Assembly (NCBI GenBank): GCA_021234155.1
Contig: JAJEKV010000021.1
Span: 17,657,710 to 17,721,709 of the forward strand
Origin: Isoetes taiwanensis
Taxonomy: Eukaryota; Streptophyta; Lycopodiopsida; Isoetales; Isoetaceae
Direction of reading: 5' to 3'
Length of the DNA: 64,000 bases
The position numbers were made by a program, and so were the translations under genes. Below, piece after piece: positions 46,911 through 59,304 of this stretch (position 1 is its first letter; each line of letters begins with the position of its first letter). The notes beneath the pieces are model-generated. The model was given only the letters and a program-made list of their open reading frames with translations, ran no database searches and was not told the origin of the DNA.

Positions 46911-49900
46911 TTGTGAATCCATTTGAGAATCATTAAATCCATCATAAATATCTGGCATCAAAACATCCCTAATCTTTGGCTTTTCGCTTCCCACTGTCTG
47001 CATTGCACAAATCAAAAGTAAAACAATAAACAGTCCAATGAGTGACTGTTTTGGACAAGTACATGTCATTGTCGGGATCATTCTCCTCCTCCTCCTCTGC
47101 AGTATTTGTCTCTACTGGTTGCGCAACTTCAAATGTGCTCCATGACTTTCCGAAATAATTATTTGCCTGAAGTTTGCAGTTTCAAAAACAGCTAAAGGGG
47201 CATACGACGATGATGAAAATTTTCATTCTGTTTAGGCTCCTGATCATTAAGAGGAGCAAATTTTCCATGGTCTAAATCCGATCATACAGGAAACATTTCC
47301 TCATTGCATATTATGTCAAAACACAAGTGATCCAGCAGAGTTGAAAAAAGAAAAGGAATACAAGTGTCTTTAGTTACCTTTTTCTAATTGGACATTCTTT
47401 TGACGCAATTCTTCTAGCTTTGCAATCACCTCCACAATATTTAGCTCTGTCGAAGGAAGGAGCCTTTGTTCCTGTTGGTGAGCTTCTGCATTTACACTTT
47501 GGTCAGATGTAAAACATCCATTCAGAGGCTGTAGACAATCATTTGAAGACGTTTGAAAATCAGTATGCACTTGGAGATGTTCTGCAGGACTACTTATGTC
47601 AAGTAATAATGGCATATCACCATCACTGTTTTGCAAAATCTGTAAAGTGGAAGAAAAATTTGATACAGTATCCAAGCCCATGCTTGGAGTTGCAGCATCG
47701 TTTATGGTATCATCCTAAAACTTGGAACGTTTGATAGGCCTTCTTAGAACAAATCTATCATGCTTGAATAAATCTAAAGACAACGTACTTCGATAAGGAA
47801 AAAGGATACAATGTTGCCAGGGCTTTGACCCTTAGCTAGCTGTGCCACTTCTTACATAGTACTTCCAATTAGAGTGAACTGCATGAATAAATACCATATT
47901 GTCAAGCTTCTAAGAAAGAGGTTACAAGCAAAGCTATAGTTATTACCTCATGCCTAAGATGTTCATTCAGGTAATTAAAAACATGTCGGTATGTAACCAC
48001 AGTGATGCTGCTACAGTACAAGACCAGTTGGCTCTCCATGGCTGCTTATGTTCTTGTAGAATGTCACTCGAACATCATCGGTTCTATTGTTTGAATGTAG
48101 ATGCAACAACACTCGAGCAGAAACTATTTGCCATCCTCTAAGCAACCTCCATGTAACATAATTTAGCTCACAAGTCACTTGTAGCATGTGCTTTTAGCAT
48201 GTCTCAAATAGTTTTTCAGTACAGACCTTAAGAGTATCCATTTGACTCTTATCAGTTTGGCTTGCAACATCTAACTACAAGAGGAAGATCTGCTTGCGAG
48301 CTATTAAAAGAGCACAGATTAAGAATAGCAATATCCGTCCCTGCCCGCACTCCATCTACATGCTGCTTGCAATATCAAAGGAAACTCTCTTGTTGGAACA
48401 AGAGAAGAAACAACCTGCACCAGAATAATCAGATCAATATCTTGATTGAGTAAACAAGCATAATATAGCTTGAGAACATGTCCGTTAAGCTGGTTAGATC
48501 CTAGTAAACATTGACAACAATCAAGCCTATGTACTCACCTTTAGCTGTGATGCTAGCCCAAAGCCATTGTACATTGACAATTTTTACAGTACCCCACAAT
48601 TTTGCCACTCTATGCTTCTCACCAATAGGGGAGTGCAAGGAGTTAAGGTATTAGCTAAATAGAGAGCTAGAGACTCAATTTAGGAAAAAATGTGTTCGCA
48701 ATCAAATGTGTGCATGACTTAGTCAAATCTGCTGAGTAAATGCCACCACTTGTAGTTATAGCTTCAGCAATTTCTGAGCGTGCACCCAAAACACAGACAA
48801 AAAACGGTTATGCTACTATATGTCCAAAGAACTGATGGAAGTTTTGAGATATACCTGCCGGGTATCTGTGTCGCACATATCATGTGCATCAACAGTTCCA
48901 CACATCGATGCAACCATCTGTTCAATTTTAACCTGAACAGAAAACCAGAGGTGTTAAACCATGAGAAGCAAACACATAGATCAAACATAGGTAGCTCCTT
49001 TAACTGATATACTACACTACAGTAGTTCTGAAACTGAATAATATACAAGAAGCGTCACTGAAATAATTAAGCAGATCCGGGAGAGATATCCGTTTTTACA
49101 ATGCCAGATATCTACCTAGAGCTGCATGTCTGCTATTTGCGATTCTTGCTTAGCCAGAATTGGCCTGGCCGAACTCCAGCTTCTATTTTATGCCAAAACT
49201 TTGGCATTTGCTATCAACTTCAGCAGCGCTTTAATTTATCCTGCTTAGCTACTGCTAGCTTTCGAATGGAGCATTTCACTAAATCTAGAATTCACAGAAT
49301 GATTTCCTATTGTAGCCGGGGTAAGCCCTAGGGCCATTTTAGCTGGATTGCGAGCAAATAAATCCTGTCTAATTGCAAGAAATATAGAACCTTTTCTTTT
49401 TCTGGATCAAACTAATTTTAGCAAAGATTCTTATACTAACCTTTTCATATTTGGCTTACGGCTTGGTCTACTTACAGCTCCAGAGTTGATATCATCCAAA
49501 TCCAACCTGATAATACGAGTTTCGATTTGATCAGATTTGGCAAATAGGCTTCCACTATAGCTGGCCGGCCATTTAGGGTTTCATTGCAAAAACTTAAGGT
49601 TTCTATTATCGATCGCAAAGTAATATTTCCTACATATTATGCAATTGGTTAATATATATTTCCTAAAATGACTTAAACGATTAAAATGACTATAAATCCG
49701 CAAAGTATTTAGGCAATGACATATAAAAGTTTGGGGATTATATAGACATTTAGAGCTCGAAGTCTTTGAATTGCACAAAATCATGTGAACCTAGTCTTTA
49801 TACTGGTCAAAACTGATCGTTAATTTGATATATATGTATCATTACCGTTAATTTGATATATAAGATGAGTAATTTGAGCTAGTTACCATACATTGGTGGT

Positions 49901-52520
49901 GTTCTCAAATTGGCAGTCTAAAGCAACATCCACTCTCTACAGCAAGAATCATTGAATATTAACTAATTTTCTTCTAGATTTGCAAGCTATGGTTCACACC
50001 CCTTATTGTCCTTCGACTCCTTCGTTCTAAAGCAAGAATCATTGAATATTAACTAATTTTCTTCTAGATTTGCAAGCTATGGTTCACACCCCTTATTGTC
50101 CTTCGACTCCTTGGTTATTTCAGTTTCTGCTTTAAATTGCAAACCCCTTTAATTCATGGGCATCCCCATTTTGATATGTAATCCTCCAAATACAATCCTC
50201 ATCCCCCTTTTCCTTCATACCCTTTTCATGTGTGAATCCCTTGTTTTGAACTCAAATCCTCTTGTCTAACTCTAATTACCCTATTTCTCCTCATCCCCCA
50301 ATTCTAGCTTGCAATCCCCCCATTAGATCCTCATTGCCCCTACTAACTCTACTACCCCATTTCTCCTCATCTCCCATTCTAAATTGCAACCCCGATTCTA
50401 AATTACAATCCCCCATAACTCCCTCATTACAAGAATCATTGACCCCGATTAACCCTATTTTCGCCATTTTTCTTCATTTTTAGAAATCCCCATGTTCTAA
50501 ATTACAATCCCCATTACTTCCTCATTATCCCTACTAACACTAACTACCCCATTTTCGTCATCCCACATTCTTTCATTTTTAGTAGAAATCCCCATGTTCT
50601 AAATTGCAATCCCCTATTACTCCCTCACTACCCTCGGTATCACTGATCCCCCTTTTCTTTTGCCGAAGGCCACTTTTCATGCTGAATCCCTTGGTTGAAC
50701 AGGGCGTAGTGATGGATCTTGTCGGGAGGTGCCTGATGGGTGGCGCTCCCATTTCTCCTCATCCCAGGCGTGTAGCTTGAGCATGCCCGGATCCGGTGGG
50801 CGCTTTTAGTGAGGAGGCACCTCCACCGGGCTCATTTCCCAATTTTCGGCGCCGCCTTCCCTGATTGGGCGATTGGCAATCCCCGTTTTCCAAAGACCCG
50901 TTGTGAAGAGGTTACGGCCCGGAGGCGTTGGGGTGAAGTCTTCATTGTTGGAGGTATGCTTATTGCTTTTGCAATAGCATGGATTTTTGATGCGTAGTCA
51001 TCCCGGCAACAGCTTTTTTCCCAGGTGGTTTTAATGGGCCATGGTGATTATGGTTTGTTCTGTGGGCTTCGGTCCTTGTTCTGGTTAGGGACTTCGGTCC
51101 CGTTTTGTACTTGTGGTCCCATAACCCGATTGGGTTCCGTGGACATTAAAAGTTTCTTCCTTCCTTCCTTCCTTCCTTCCTCATCCCCCTTTTTACAGAA
51201 AATTCCCAAGTTCCAAATTGCAATCCCCCATTTCTCCCTCATTACACCTAGTAACCCAGACTACCCCATTTCTTGTCATCCCCCATTCTTCATTTTTTTA
51301 GTATAAATTCCCATGTTCTAAATTGCAATCCCCTATTACTCCCTCATTACCCCTAGTATCCTTGACTACCCCATTTCTCCTCATCCCCCATTCTTCATTT
51401 TTTATAGAAAATCCCCATGTTCTAAGTTGCAATTCCCCTATTACTCCCTCCGTACCCCTAACATAGAACTAGAATCCCCTTCTCCTCAAGAAATTATCCT
51501 TTGCTCGTCAATCCCCCATTTCCAAAAGGGAGTATTTTAAGGAGGATGTGGGCATCATTTTTGGTGTGTATATCTTATCAAAGGGAATGTATCTTATATT
51601 ATGCAAGCAGAGCTACTCATAGGAATGTTTCTATATTGGCCTTTGCCTAATTTGAACTGCATTGTAAACATAAAGTTGATCGTGTTAGAAACTAAATGTA
51701 GAGTCCCACTGCCTATTTACATAGATGAAGGACCTACACCTTTTGTCTTCAACCTCTGGTTCCACACGAAAACATAAAAAGATGCAATCAGCATAAGTTG
51801 TCTGTGAAATGAAGCACAATATATGAATTAAATCATCAAACATATGAAACCAAAGTTGACACCGTAATTTCAAAGCCTAAATTGTGACAACTATAATGAT
51901 CAAGCAAATAATGGCTTTCTCATAATCCACCATGTAGATATATATTCTTCAATGATGCATACACCTAACTGCAACAGGAATTACATGATCCGCTAAATGT
52001 CTATTCACAAACCTTGACAAAATTTATAGCAACTGTAATAAATGTTTGACTAAAAATCAAGTGATGAAGCAGATTTGGGAAGCCAGCTTCACTTTTATGG
52101 GGTTTAATAAGTCTTCATACATAGGATTTAAGACCATAAGAATAGGCACATCATATTCTGATGACCTGCATCAGCAATAAGAACCCACGTTATCTTCATC
52201 ATCACCTGCATAATGAGATAGTACAATGGCAAGCAAATGTTGTATTGCTAGGATTCTACTTTAGCTGTAATGCAGCAGCTTCCTTGAGAAAATAAGATTT
52301 TGGCAACTGATACAGGAAGCACACAAATACTACCTATAAAGCTAGGGCCCCAGGTAACCAATCCCAAAGCAGTTTCTAGAGCGGCCAAAGAGGAAGCTGC
52401 TCTGTGAAAACAAGACTCTGCTAGCCCAGTTGGATTTGTGCTAGAGCTGCAAATATTTGGCAGATCTATGGGTATGTGAGAAGGTGCCATAGCTTTGCCC
52501 CGGAACTTTCCCCCAACCAT
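46911..52520 (-). CDS. Unrecognised multi-exon gene
   Basis: Several minus-strand segments look like true exons with GT-AG borders. 52520-52334 starts M-V-G-G-K-F-R-G-K-A-M-A-P-S. 48932-48855 has V-K-I-E-Q-M-V-A-S-M-C-G. 47714-47378 includes L-N-I-V-E-V-I-A-K-L-E-E-L-R-Q-K-N-V-Q-L-E-K, a short coiled coil. 47271-47206 has H-G-K-F-A-P-L-N-D-Q-E-P and is in phase with the previous one. 47166-47063 has N-N-Y-F-G-K-S-W-S-T-F-E-V and an acidic run. 46997-46911 has K-I-R-D-V-L-M-P-D-I-Y-D-G-F. The last exon keeps a GTAAGA donor, so the gene continues to lower coordinates. Joining of all six is an inference; the phase at 47206/47166 does not fit, so an exon is missing or misplaced. The 49-52 kb intron would hold a satellite and a LINE. 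Function unknown. Confidence 0.45.
49052..49925. other. Intronic or intergenic, no feature
   Basis: AT-rich, with one small direct repeat (CGTTAATTTGATATATA at about 49818 and 49847). No exon that I can support. Confidence 0.45.
49941..50116. repeat. Exact tandem duplication of about 91 bp
   Basis: AGCAAGAATCATTGAATATT through CCTTCGACTCCTT occurs twice in succession with essentially no differences, so it is a recent duplication. Confidence 0.95.
50150..51540. repeat. C-rich satellite, interrupted by a LINE
   Basis: Units of about 100 bp (CCCCATGTTCTAAATTGCAA, CCCCTATTACTCCCTCATTA, CTACCCCATTTCTCCTCATC, CCCCATTCTTCATTTTT) repeat at 50150-50690 and again at 51180-51540. The gap between the two blocks is the LINE insertion. 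Confidence 0.9.
50695..51180 (+). mobile_element. LINE 3' end, third copy
   Basis: Non-satellite sequence ending in GTGGTCCCATAACCCGATTGG, CCGTGGACATTAAAAG and six TTCC units, the same 3' end as the copies at 41.8 and 43.9 kb but in plus orientation. It is only 480 bp, strongly 5'-truncated, and placed inside the satellite. Confidence 0.85.
51541..52247. other. No firm feature
   Basis: The minus-strand frame 51873-51685 (V-E-P-E-V-E-D-K-R-C-R-S-F-I-Y-V-N-R) could be another exon of the unrecognised gene, but its borders are not convincing. Confidence 0.3.
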
Positions 52521-52749
52521 ACCTTTAACTGCAAATTTTTGAGGGGGAGATTTCAGCTAAAGAGGATCATAGGAAAAAGGGGGATAAAGAAGAGGATGCT
52601 ATTTTTTGTGCATTTCTGCTTTCCCTAACCGTCAGATGTAAATATTGTAAATCCAATGGTGCAAAATGATTCTTAATGATATGTCATGACAAGTGGATAG
52701 GCTAAGAGCATAACAAATATTATGGGGTTTAGGCAAGCCTATTAATACG

Positions 52750-52965
52750 GGAGAAAGGAGAAAAAAAATTAAAAACGAAAAAAAAAAGGTTAAAAACAAG
52801 AAAAGAAAGGAAACAATGGAAAAGAGAAAAAGAAGGAAATGAAAAAGGAAGAAAGGTAGAGAAGGAAAGGGAGAAAAATGCGGGGGAAAAAAAGGAAAAG
52901 AGAAAAACGAAAAAAGAAGGGGGAGCAGAAAAAGGTGAAAAAAGGGGAAAACGAGGTTGGGAAAA
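52750..52965. repeat. Polypurine tract
   Basis: About 210 bp of almost uninterrupted A/G (GAAAAAGGAAGAAAGG type). The phenylalanine-rich minus frame is a by-product of this composition. Confidence 0.9.
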
Positions 52966-53534
52966 ATGGGCCGAATCTGCACGAACCTCTTCTAGCCCAA
53001 AAACAATGGGCTTTGTATCTAGTCCATCAAGACTGTTTAACGGTTGTCATAATTTTGAATATGACCAGAAGTCAATGTCCCTAAAACTCGTCAATCAAAG
53101 ATATTGAAACACTTAAGGGTAGAGCCCCCCTCCCCCCCTTTTCCCTCTTTTTTTTTGTTTTTGGTTCTAAGAAGCATAGTCCTGATATGTTCTCGATATC
53201 ATGGCTAGATGACACGCATCCTAAGGGTTGTCGACGCATCCGAGAAATTTAGGGTAATCCCCTCAATTTTATGACTTGATATGATGATAAAATATGTTAG
53301 GCACTATATCCACGGCGCTAAACAAACACTCAAAATATTCAATGCTTAGAGATGCACTAAGTCCATAGTGATCAAGGCGGTTTTTTTGATGGCCCCTAAC
53401 ATCTATTTCATGCCCCACATGCATCTCCAAATTTATGCTAGGTATACAATTTTTCTTGTAAAAAACCCCTCCCATAAGGTCTCGTATTGTCAATAATCGT
53501 ATTGTCAATAATTTTGCACCCATGTCATACTTGT

Positions 53535-53937
53535 ACAAGTATTTTACTCAGTAGAAAATATATCCCTTCTGTGTAAATACTTGTTTCAAATATACTAGGT
53601 AATATATATAACAGTGTAGAAACCCAAATCCAACCATTTACTTTCGCATTCACAGATTAAAAGAGCTTTTTCCATACACGTGTATTTTTTTCTCCTCCTA
53701 CAAAGACCCCCTTACAACTTTGTATGCCATACTTGTACAAGTATTTTTGTAAGTAGGAAATATATCCCTCCTACATCAAAATATACTAGGTAATATATCT
53801 AACAGTGTAGAAACCCAAATCCAACAATCCTTTGCATTCACAGCATTCACAGCATTCACAGACTAAAAGAGCTATTTCCATACACGTGTAATTTTTTCTC
53901 CTCCTACCATGATCCCCCTCACAACTTTTCGTTAAAG
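53535..53937. repeat. Tandem duplication of about 200 bp
   Basis: TATACTAGGTAATATATAT, CAGTGTAGAAACCCAAATCC and TCCATACACGTGTA recur in order at 53595-53690 and 53792-53890. The second copy has three extra CAGCATTCA units. Confidence 0.9.
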
Positions 53938-54053
53938 GTTACTTAGTGGAGTTGTATGGCGTGTATTATCATATGAACCCTCTCTTAGTAATATGAGACA
54001 CAAATTATGTTATATGCACATGTAGTACCTATGTAGTTCCTTTTTAATGAACA

Positions 54054-54090
54054 CTAGAAACGCATGCCCGGCGATGCCGGGCATTAGTCA
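54054..54090 (-). mobile_element. Helitron-like 3' terminus
   Basis: On the minus strand the sequence is GCCCGGCATCGCCGGGC, then ATGCGTTT, then CTAG followed by T. A 7-bp GC-rich stem about 8 nt before a CTAG end inserted at a T is the diagnostic 3' end of plant Helitrons. The element would extend to higher coordinates. I could not locate its 5' TC end, and no Rep/helicase is present, so it would be non-autonomous. Confidence 0.55.
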
Positions 54091-54099
54091 TAAGACGCA

Positions 54100-54330
54100 T
54101 GGAATGGGTAGATGCAATAATTCATAGAATGGGTTGATGCGAGGAATGGGGCAGCATGGGATGGAATGGGATGGGATGCGATGGGATGAAATGGATGTCG
54201 GGCATGTGTAAACTATTTTATGTGTGTGTGAGATGTGTCGTGAGATTTGGGTGGCATCTTGTGCGTTTCTTTTTTGGATTTTATTATTATTATTTTTTAT
54301 TTTTTTATTTTTTTTTTTTTGGGGGGTGTT
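54100..54330. repeat. ATGGGATGG repeats and poly-T run
   Basis: GGATGGAATGGGATGGGATG-type units (54105-54200) are followed by a (TTATTT)n/poly-T stretch at 54270-54322. Both lie inside the putative Helitron. Confidence 0.8.
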
Positions 54331-54839
54331 TGGGGAATGGGGTTGAAAAACTAATCTAGTCATGATGTAAATGGGATCAAAGTTGTACATGATTGTAGTC
54401 AAGAAATATTGTGGTAGATGTCGAGCAATAGTAAACATGTGGTCAATTGACGTCCAATGATGTGACAATGTAATGCATTTGTGTGACTAAATGTAGGGGT
54501 GTGTGTCAAAACATACTGTCACATGAATGCAAATTCCAATGGCTACATGGCCAACACATTAATATCTATGCTTTGTGCTCACCTGCATTATGAATTTGGC
54601 ATGCTATAGCCAATCTTGTCTTTCATGGTAGTAAAGTGTTTTGTTCAATATGGGGACGGGATTGGCTAGGGAAACTTTATGATTACTAATGCTAAACTCT
54701 AGTAAATGTTTGACATGTCAGTTCGTTTGCTTAGGGATAAATAATGAGATCCATACAACAAATTGCTTAAACAATAGTTGCAGTTTCTATTTATTAGACA
54801 ATAGTTACAATTGTGCCAAATTTTTGTTCTAGTCATTGA

Positions 54840-55050
54840 CTGCAAATCATTATCTATAATAAATGGTGTGAAATAATGCAACACAATGATGCTTAGAAAA
54901 TGTCAAAAATGATTGACCTTGATTTTTTGAAAATCTTTGCTTTAAGTCACAAATCAATATCTACAATAAATGGGGTGCAACACAATGATGCTTAAAAAAT
55001 ATTAAAAATGATTGATCTTAATTTTTTGAAAATGTTTGCTTTAGGTCAAG
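54840..55050. repeat. Tandem duplication of about 105 bp
   Basis: CAACACAATGATGCTTA and AAATGATTGA.CTT.ATTTTTTGAAAAT occur twice in order (54880-54948 and 54968-55048). Confidence 0.9.
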
Positions 55051-57215
55051 AGCTTGGGAAGCCTTTTGTACAATAAAGACAACGGCTTCGTTTTAGTTAT
55101 GGGAAGGATTCTTGTAGTTTGTTTAAAGATATGATGGTGGGAGGAGCCAATAAAGATGCAATCAATGCTTTCAATTTGCAAACACGTTAATTCACTTATT
55201 ATGGCTGGGGACATTAAGGCCTATAATGCAGTTCTCTATTCTTGGCACACAATGACACGAACAGATTGTAGCATCAGGTATGTTTTCTTGATCTTTTAAA
55301 TCCCAAGTTATTTAGGGTTAGTTTAGGAGTTGCTTGCTTATATTGTTGCAGATCTCCATTGCAAAGTTATAACATGTCCCTGAAAGCTCTTTCAAGGCTA
55401 AAATATATGTGCTATGAGCTTCGATTTTCTGCGCCATGGCATGTCATGTTTCTGCTTCAAATACCCGAATTTAGCTCGAAACTATAAGTTACTTTAATTA
55501 AAGTGCTATTAACAGGATGACTTAAAATTAGAGCATGTCATCTTAGGGCCCTCAAGGATATGGACACGACCTCCAAGGTTGCCAGATGCCACTGATGACA
55601 TGTGCCTTCAACATGGCCGCCAAAAGCATACCATAGCACCTAAATTTGCACCATCTACATGCAATAAGGAAATGAATTAGAGCAAGGACTGACATGGACA
55701 GGTGTAGAGTAGAGGACAACCTTACTTGGACACTATTGAAAAGAATACAAACAACCCTTTGATTTGATATGAAAAGCATAGCTATAGGGCATTCTACCCT
55801 AAACCCCTAAAACCTTATTCACGTAGCCTTTGCAAAAGGAAACATAAAACCAGGAATGCCAATAGGAAAGATCTTTCAGAAACAGTAAGTAGAAAAAATG
55901 TAAAGCTGGTAAACCCAAGTTCTTTGCAGCTGCTGTTCACGGAAACACCAAAGGAAATGCAAATCCTAAACAAAAAGGAAGCAACGTTAAAATGCATCAC
56001 GCTGCTATTCTTTGCTACGTTAAAATGCAGCATCAGGCCTACAAACTGAACTGAATATTTCTGTAAACACACTGCATCATCAGGCTGGATTGCTTTAATT
56101 GAACAGCTTATCTATATTGATGTTCTTGAAAGTGCTATGCTTCCAAAACTTTGAGCATGTTTTCATGCCTTATAATTATTTCCACCTTGAGAAGCTTCAC
56201 TGCAGAATCTCAAATAGACTTACTGCTTATAGATACATGTATTATTCTTGTACCCATCAAGAAAACTCATTCTTTATAGATAGCCTAGCTAATCAGCTTG
56301 CATACGTTCATATACCCGAAATGCTCATGGTTATTTCAAGCCACTGTTCTAACTCGCTGCATGCTACTCATATTAGAAGTTTGAACATGCTAGTTATTGT
56401 GCATAGTTCAGAGTTATATGTTTACAAAAGGCTGGAGCAGGTTTGTTAAGGCCGCGGTTTTGCAGGTAAACGATCTGGTTTTTTCTAAGAGGTCCCTTTC
56501 TAATACTTTATGATACTATATGTTGTGGTATACACCAGGGTGCAAATAGTAGCTGCAAAGTACCTTTTCTCAGAGTTCATGGTCAAGATTTTCTCTACAA
56601 AGCAGTAGAATGTCTGTAGAATCTGTCTGACAACTGAAAGCTAATGATGTAATCTGAGATCTGAAAGCTAACGATGAAAACTGAACTGAAACACTTACAG
56701 ATGTACTCTTCATTTATTCCTTAGCTCAGGTCCTTAGGCCTAATTGGAGATATAAGCTATACCGGTTACACATGCATCAGTCAATATATGAGTAATACTC
56801 CATGAGTAAATCTACAGCAAGCACCTTTTTAACCAATTACTTTACTGATTTAACAAACATGTAGATATAGAAAATTTAAGAACCCATAACAAAAACAACT
56901 ATGAGGTCTTTACACGGGAATACTGAGGCTATATGAAATGAACAACTTGTGCCACTTGTTTGTTTTCTTGCAATAAGGATCCCTCTATATGCTGGCATAA
57001 ATAGCAGTGGCAACAAATAAAAAGAAAGCAAAAGGGCATATGTTCAATACAATGTTAAACACAAAGGAGAGGGACGGCAAATAAATCTGAGAGCAATACT
57101 TTGAGTGATGCTTCTAATTGCTGTCTAATGTAATCATGTGGTCTAGGGATGACCATCTACTTTATGACAATGCAGATGAATATGTACAGGTTTGGTTGGA
57201 GGCGCTTTCCTATTT
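55051..57215. other. No gene recognised
   Basis: AT-rich DNA. The longest frame (56099-56449, plus, 116 codons) lacks any domain or plausible splice context. A minus frame at 55779-55552 and another at 56072-55815 are equally unsupported. Confidence 0.5.
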
Positions 57216-57222
57216 CTATGTA

Positions 57223-57445
57223 TGATCTTGGTTCGAGAAGTTCCCCGGAACCCTTGTAACCTGCTGGACAAAATCCAGATTTAGCTGGATAGATTTGAAA
57301 TGGTAGGAAGAGATCCGGCCGAAAATTAGAGGTTTTCTTGGTATTTCCGGATGAACAAAGGCCCCTGTGTTGGAGCTTGCCGGGATAGGTATGGGACTGT
57401 CGGAAAGATGCTGATTAGGCCTAAAAAATTTCCCGAACCAAGTGT
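57223..57445. mobile_element. Possible MITE or SINE-like repeat
   Basis: GATCTTGGTTCGAGAAGTTCC on the left and TTTCCCGAACCAAGTGTATGAT on the right are inverted partners (CTTGGTTCG) around 200 bp. No target duplication confirmed. Confidence 0.45.
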
Positions 57446-57735
57446 ATGATGATGGCAAATGGTTAAGCTGCGTGACATTGATAAATTCCTACAACATATT
57501 GAATCTCACGTGAGGCGCACGGCCACATCTTAACCCATAAAAAAAAGCCAATTCAAACCTGGATGATAGAGTCAGGAGTCTGTTATGTTGATAATCTGCT
57601 AGCAAACCCCAAGTAATCATGTCCAACAAATAATATTGATATACCCGTGATGTGTATATGCTGCAAACTGTAGTATAAAGCTTGCATTGTGATACCTGCA
57701 TGAGAAGAATGCACATTAGCAACAAAGCAGGGAGG

Positions 57736-57840
57736 CCGCAAGATAAAAAGGGAACGCCGCATGTCGCGTTACATGCGGCATTCCCTGACACAAATACCAA
57801 CATCATCCTAAAATAAAAAAGAAGATAACTTGGATATCTC
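57736..57840. repeat. GGGAACGCCGCATG hairpin unit, copy 1
   Basis: The stem GGGAACGCCGCATG / CATGCGGCATTCCC (57750-57785) has an 8-nt loop and is followed by ACACAAATACCAA and AAAATAAAAAAGAAGAT. It recurs at 59192. Confidence 0.9.
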
Positions 57841-57849
57841 CTGCAAAAC

Positions 57850-58375
57850 CACAAAAAACACGATGCTAAGCAAAGCCAAAAGGCTCCACCGTATTCAACA
57901 AATCATATCTCAGTTTATATTCTTGTAAAGAAGATAAAGATCAGTTTGGACGAACATACCTCTTCTCTTTGCTGAAATTCTCTTTGCTGAAATTCGGGCC
58001 TGTCAAGCAGTAAACTTATCTGAATGCATAAAGTATGGAGCATTTATCAGTCATATGCAGCAATAATCTAGCTTTTCATATTGAAACAATCCAATCAATG
58101 CTGCCACTTTTCAAGATAGAACATACATCAGTTGCAAGAAAAAGAAATCAGCTTTCATTACCCAGGCCATTACTTTGATCTCTATTATACTACTAAGGTA
58201 AAAGCTGGAAAACACTTTTGCAAATGCCTGTAAGCAACCAACGAACTGCCTATCCGTCCATATCTGATACCATAGACTATCCTAAACATCCCATTCAATA
58301 TAATTTAAGAATCAAGATGCGATGCAAAAACCTGATTTTTGCTACTCCATGTATTGACTACTTCATGATTTTTGC
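57850..58375. other. No gene recognised
   Basis: AT-rich DNA with a small doublet (CTTTGCTGAAATTC twice near 57968-57990). Nothing codes. Confidence 0.45.
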
Positions 58376-58379
58376 TATC

Positions 58380-58712
58380 TTACAGTAATTTTATAATGAA
58401 GCAAAGCTATCTAATGGCTTACTACCTTCCAAAGTCGGCTGTAGAAGCAATATCAGAGAACAAAGGCCGGCTCCAAAAGCAAAACCACAACCAAAATAGC
58501 CTGAGAAAAGAATGTTCTTTAGTATTTTTGACAAGAGTTGGAAAATACAAAAGCTGGAAGCAGATGCAAAGCTGGTACAGTGCTGTCTTACAATAATTTT
58601 ATCATGAAGAAAAGTTACATTACGGCTTACTACATTCCAAAGTCGGCTGTAGAAGCAAGATCAGAGAACAAAGGCCGGCTCCAGAACAAACATCTGAGAA
58701 AAAACCAGAACA
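58380..58712. repeat. Direct repeat of about 125 bp
   Basis: CAAAGTCGGCTGTAGAAGCAA, CAGAGAACAAAGGCCGGCTCC and flanks occur at 58380-58510 and again at 58586-58712. Confidence 0.9.
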
Positions 58713-58763
58713 AATAACTCTGAAAAAAAAAATCTTCTTCAGTACAATCTGAACATCGAATCC

Positions 58764-59304
58764 ATGCCAGAATCGATGGCGAGTTGTGCAGCTCCTTTAC
58801 CTTGGGCGATGGCGACGATGATGGTGAGTTGTGCAGCTGTAAAGGGGACCACATCTATTGCAGCGGTATGCTCTTTGGAGATGATTCAGGTTGCCTGTAT
58901 GCAGATTTCAAGAAGCCCTTGGAGATGATTCGGATGCCTGTATGGTGTCTGATAAGAGTAAGAAGATTCGATGTGCTTCCAATCTATACTGGTCTTTCCA
59001 ATCCGACAGCATCAGATGGGCGCCAAAGGAGAAAGATGAGCTCAAAAAAATTCGTATAGAACGAACCCATCGGAATTTTTCCTTCTCTAGATTTTCTCAT
59101 TCAATGATTGCGGCCCATTCAAATTCGCATTTAATTCCGTCAACTGGAACCGCAGGGGGGGAGTTGGATGCCGGAGGGGGAATACAATATGAAGGGAACG
59201 CCGCATGCGGTGTTACATGCGGCGTTCCCTGGCACAAATACCAAGATGCTCCAAAAATAAAAAAGAAGATGTTAAAGTACGATAGCCCTCTGATTCAATA
59301 CTAA
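58764..59304 (+). CDS. Doubtful small gene
   Basis: Overlapping plus frames cover this stretch. One begins at 58764 (M-P-E-S-M-A-S-C-A-A-P) and contains an internal duplication of TGGCGA.GTTGTGCAGCT. The 58891-59304 frame has 137 codons but runs through the hairpin repeat at 59192, so at least its end is not ancestral coding sequence. No domain recognised. Confidence 0.2.
59192..59268. repeat. GGGAACGCCGCATG hairpin unit, copy 2
   Basis: GGGAACGCCGCATG (59194-59207) and CATGCGGCGTTCCC (59216-59229) are exact complements. The 3' flank matches copy 1 (CACAAATACCAA, AAAATAAAAAAGAAGAT). Confidence 0.95.

Noticed and set aside
52632-52982. Phenylalanine/leucine-rich 116-codon minus frame resembling a membrane protein
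   Set aside because: Direct translation of a polypurine tract read backwards.
56099-56449. 116-codon plus-strand frame as a gene
   Set aside because: No domain, biased toward AT-rich codons, no supporting exon neighbours.
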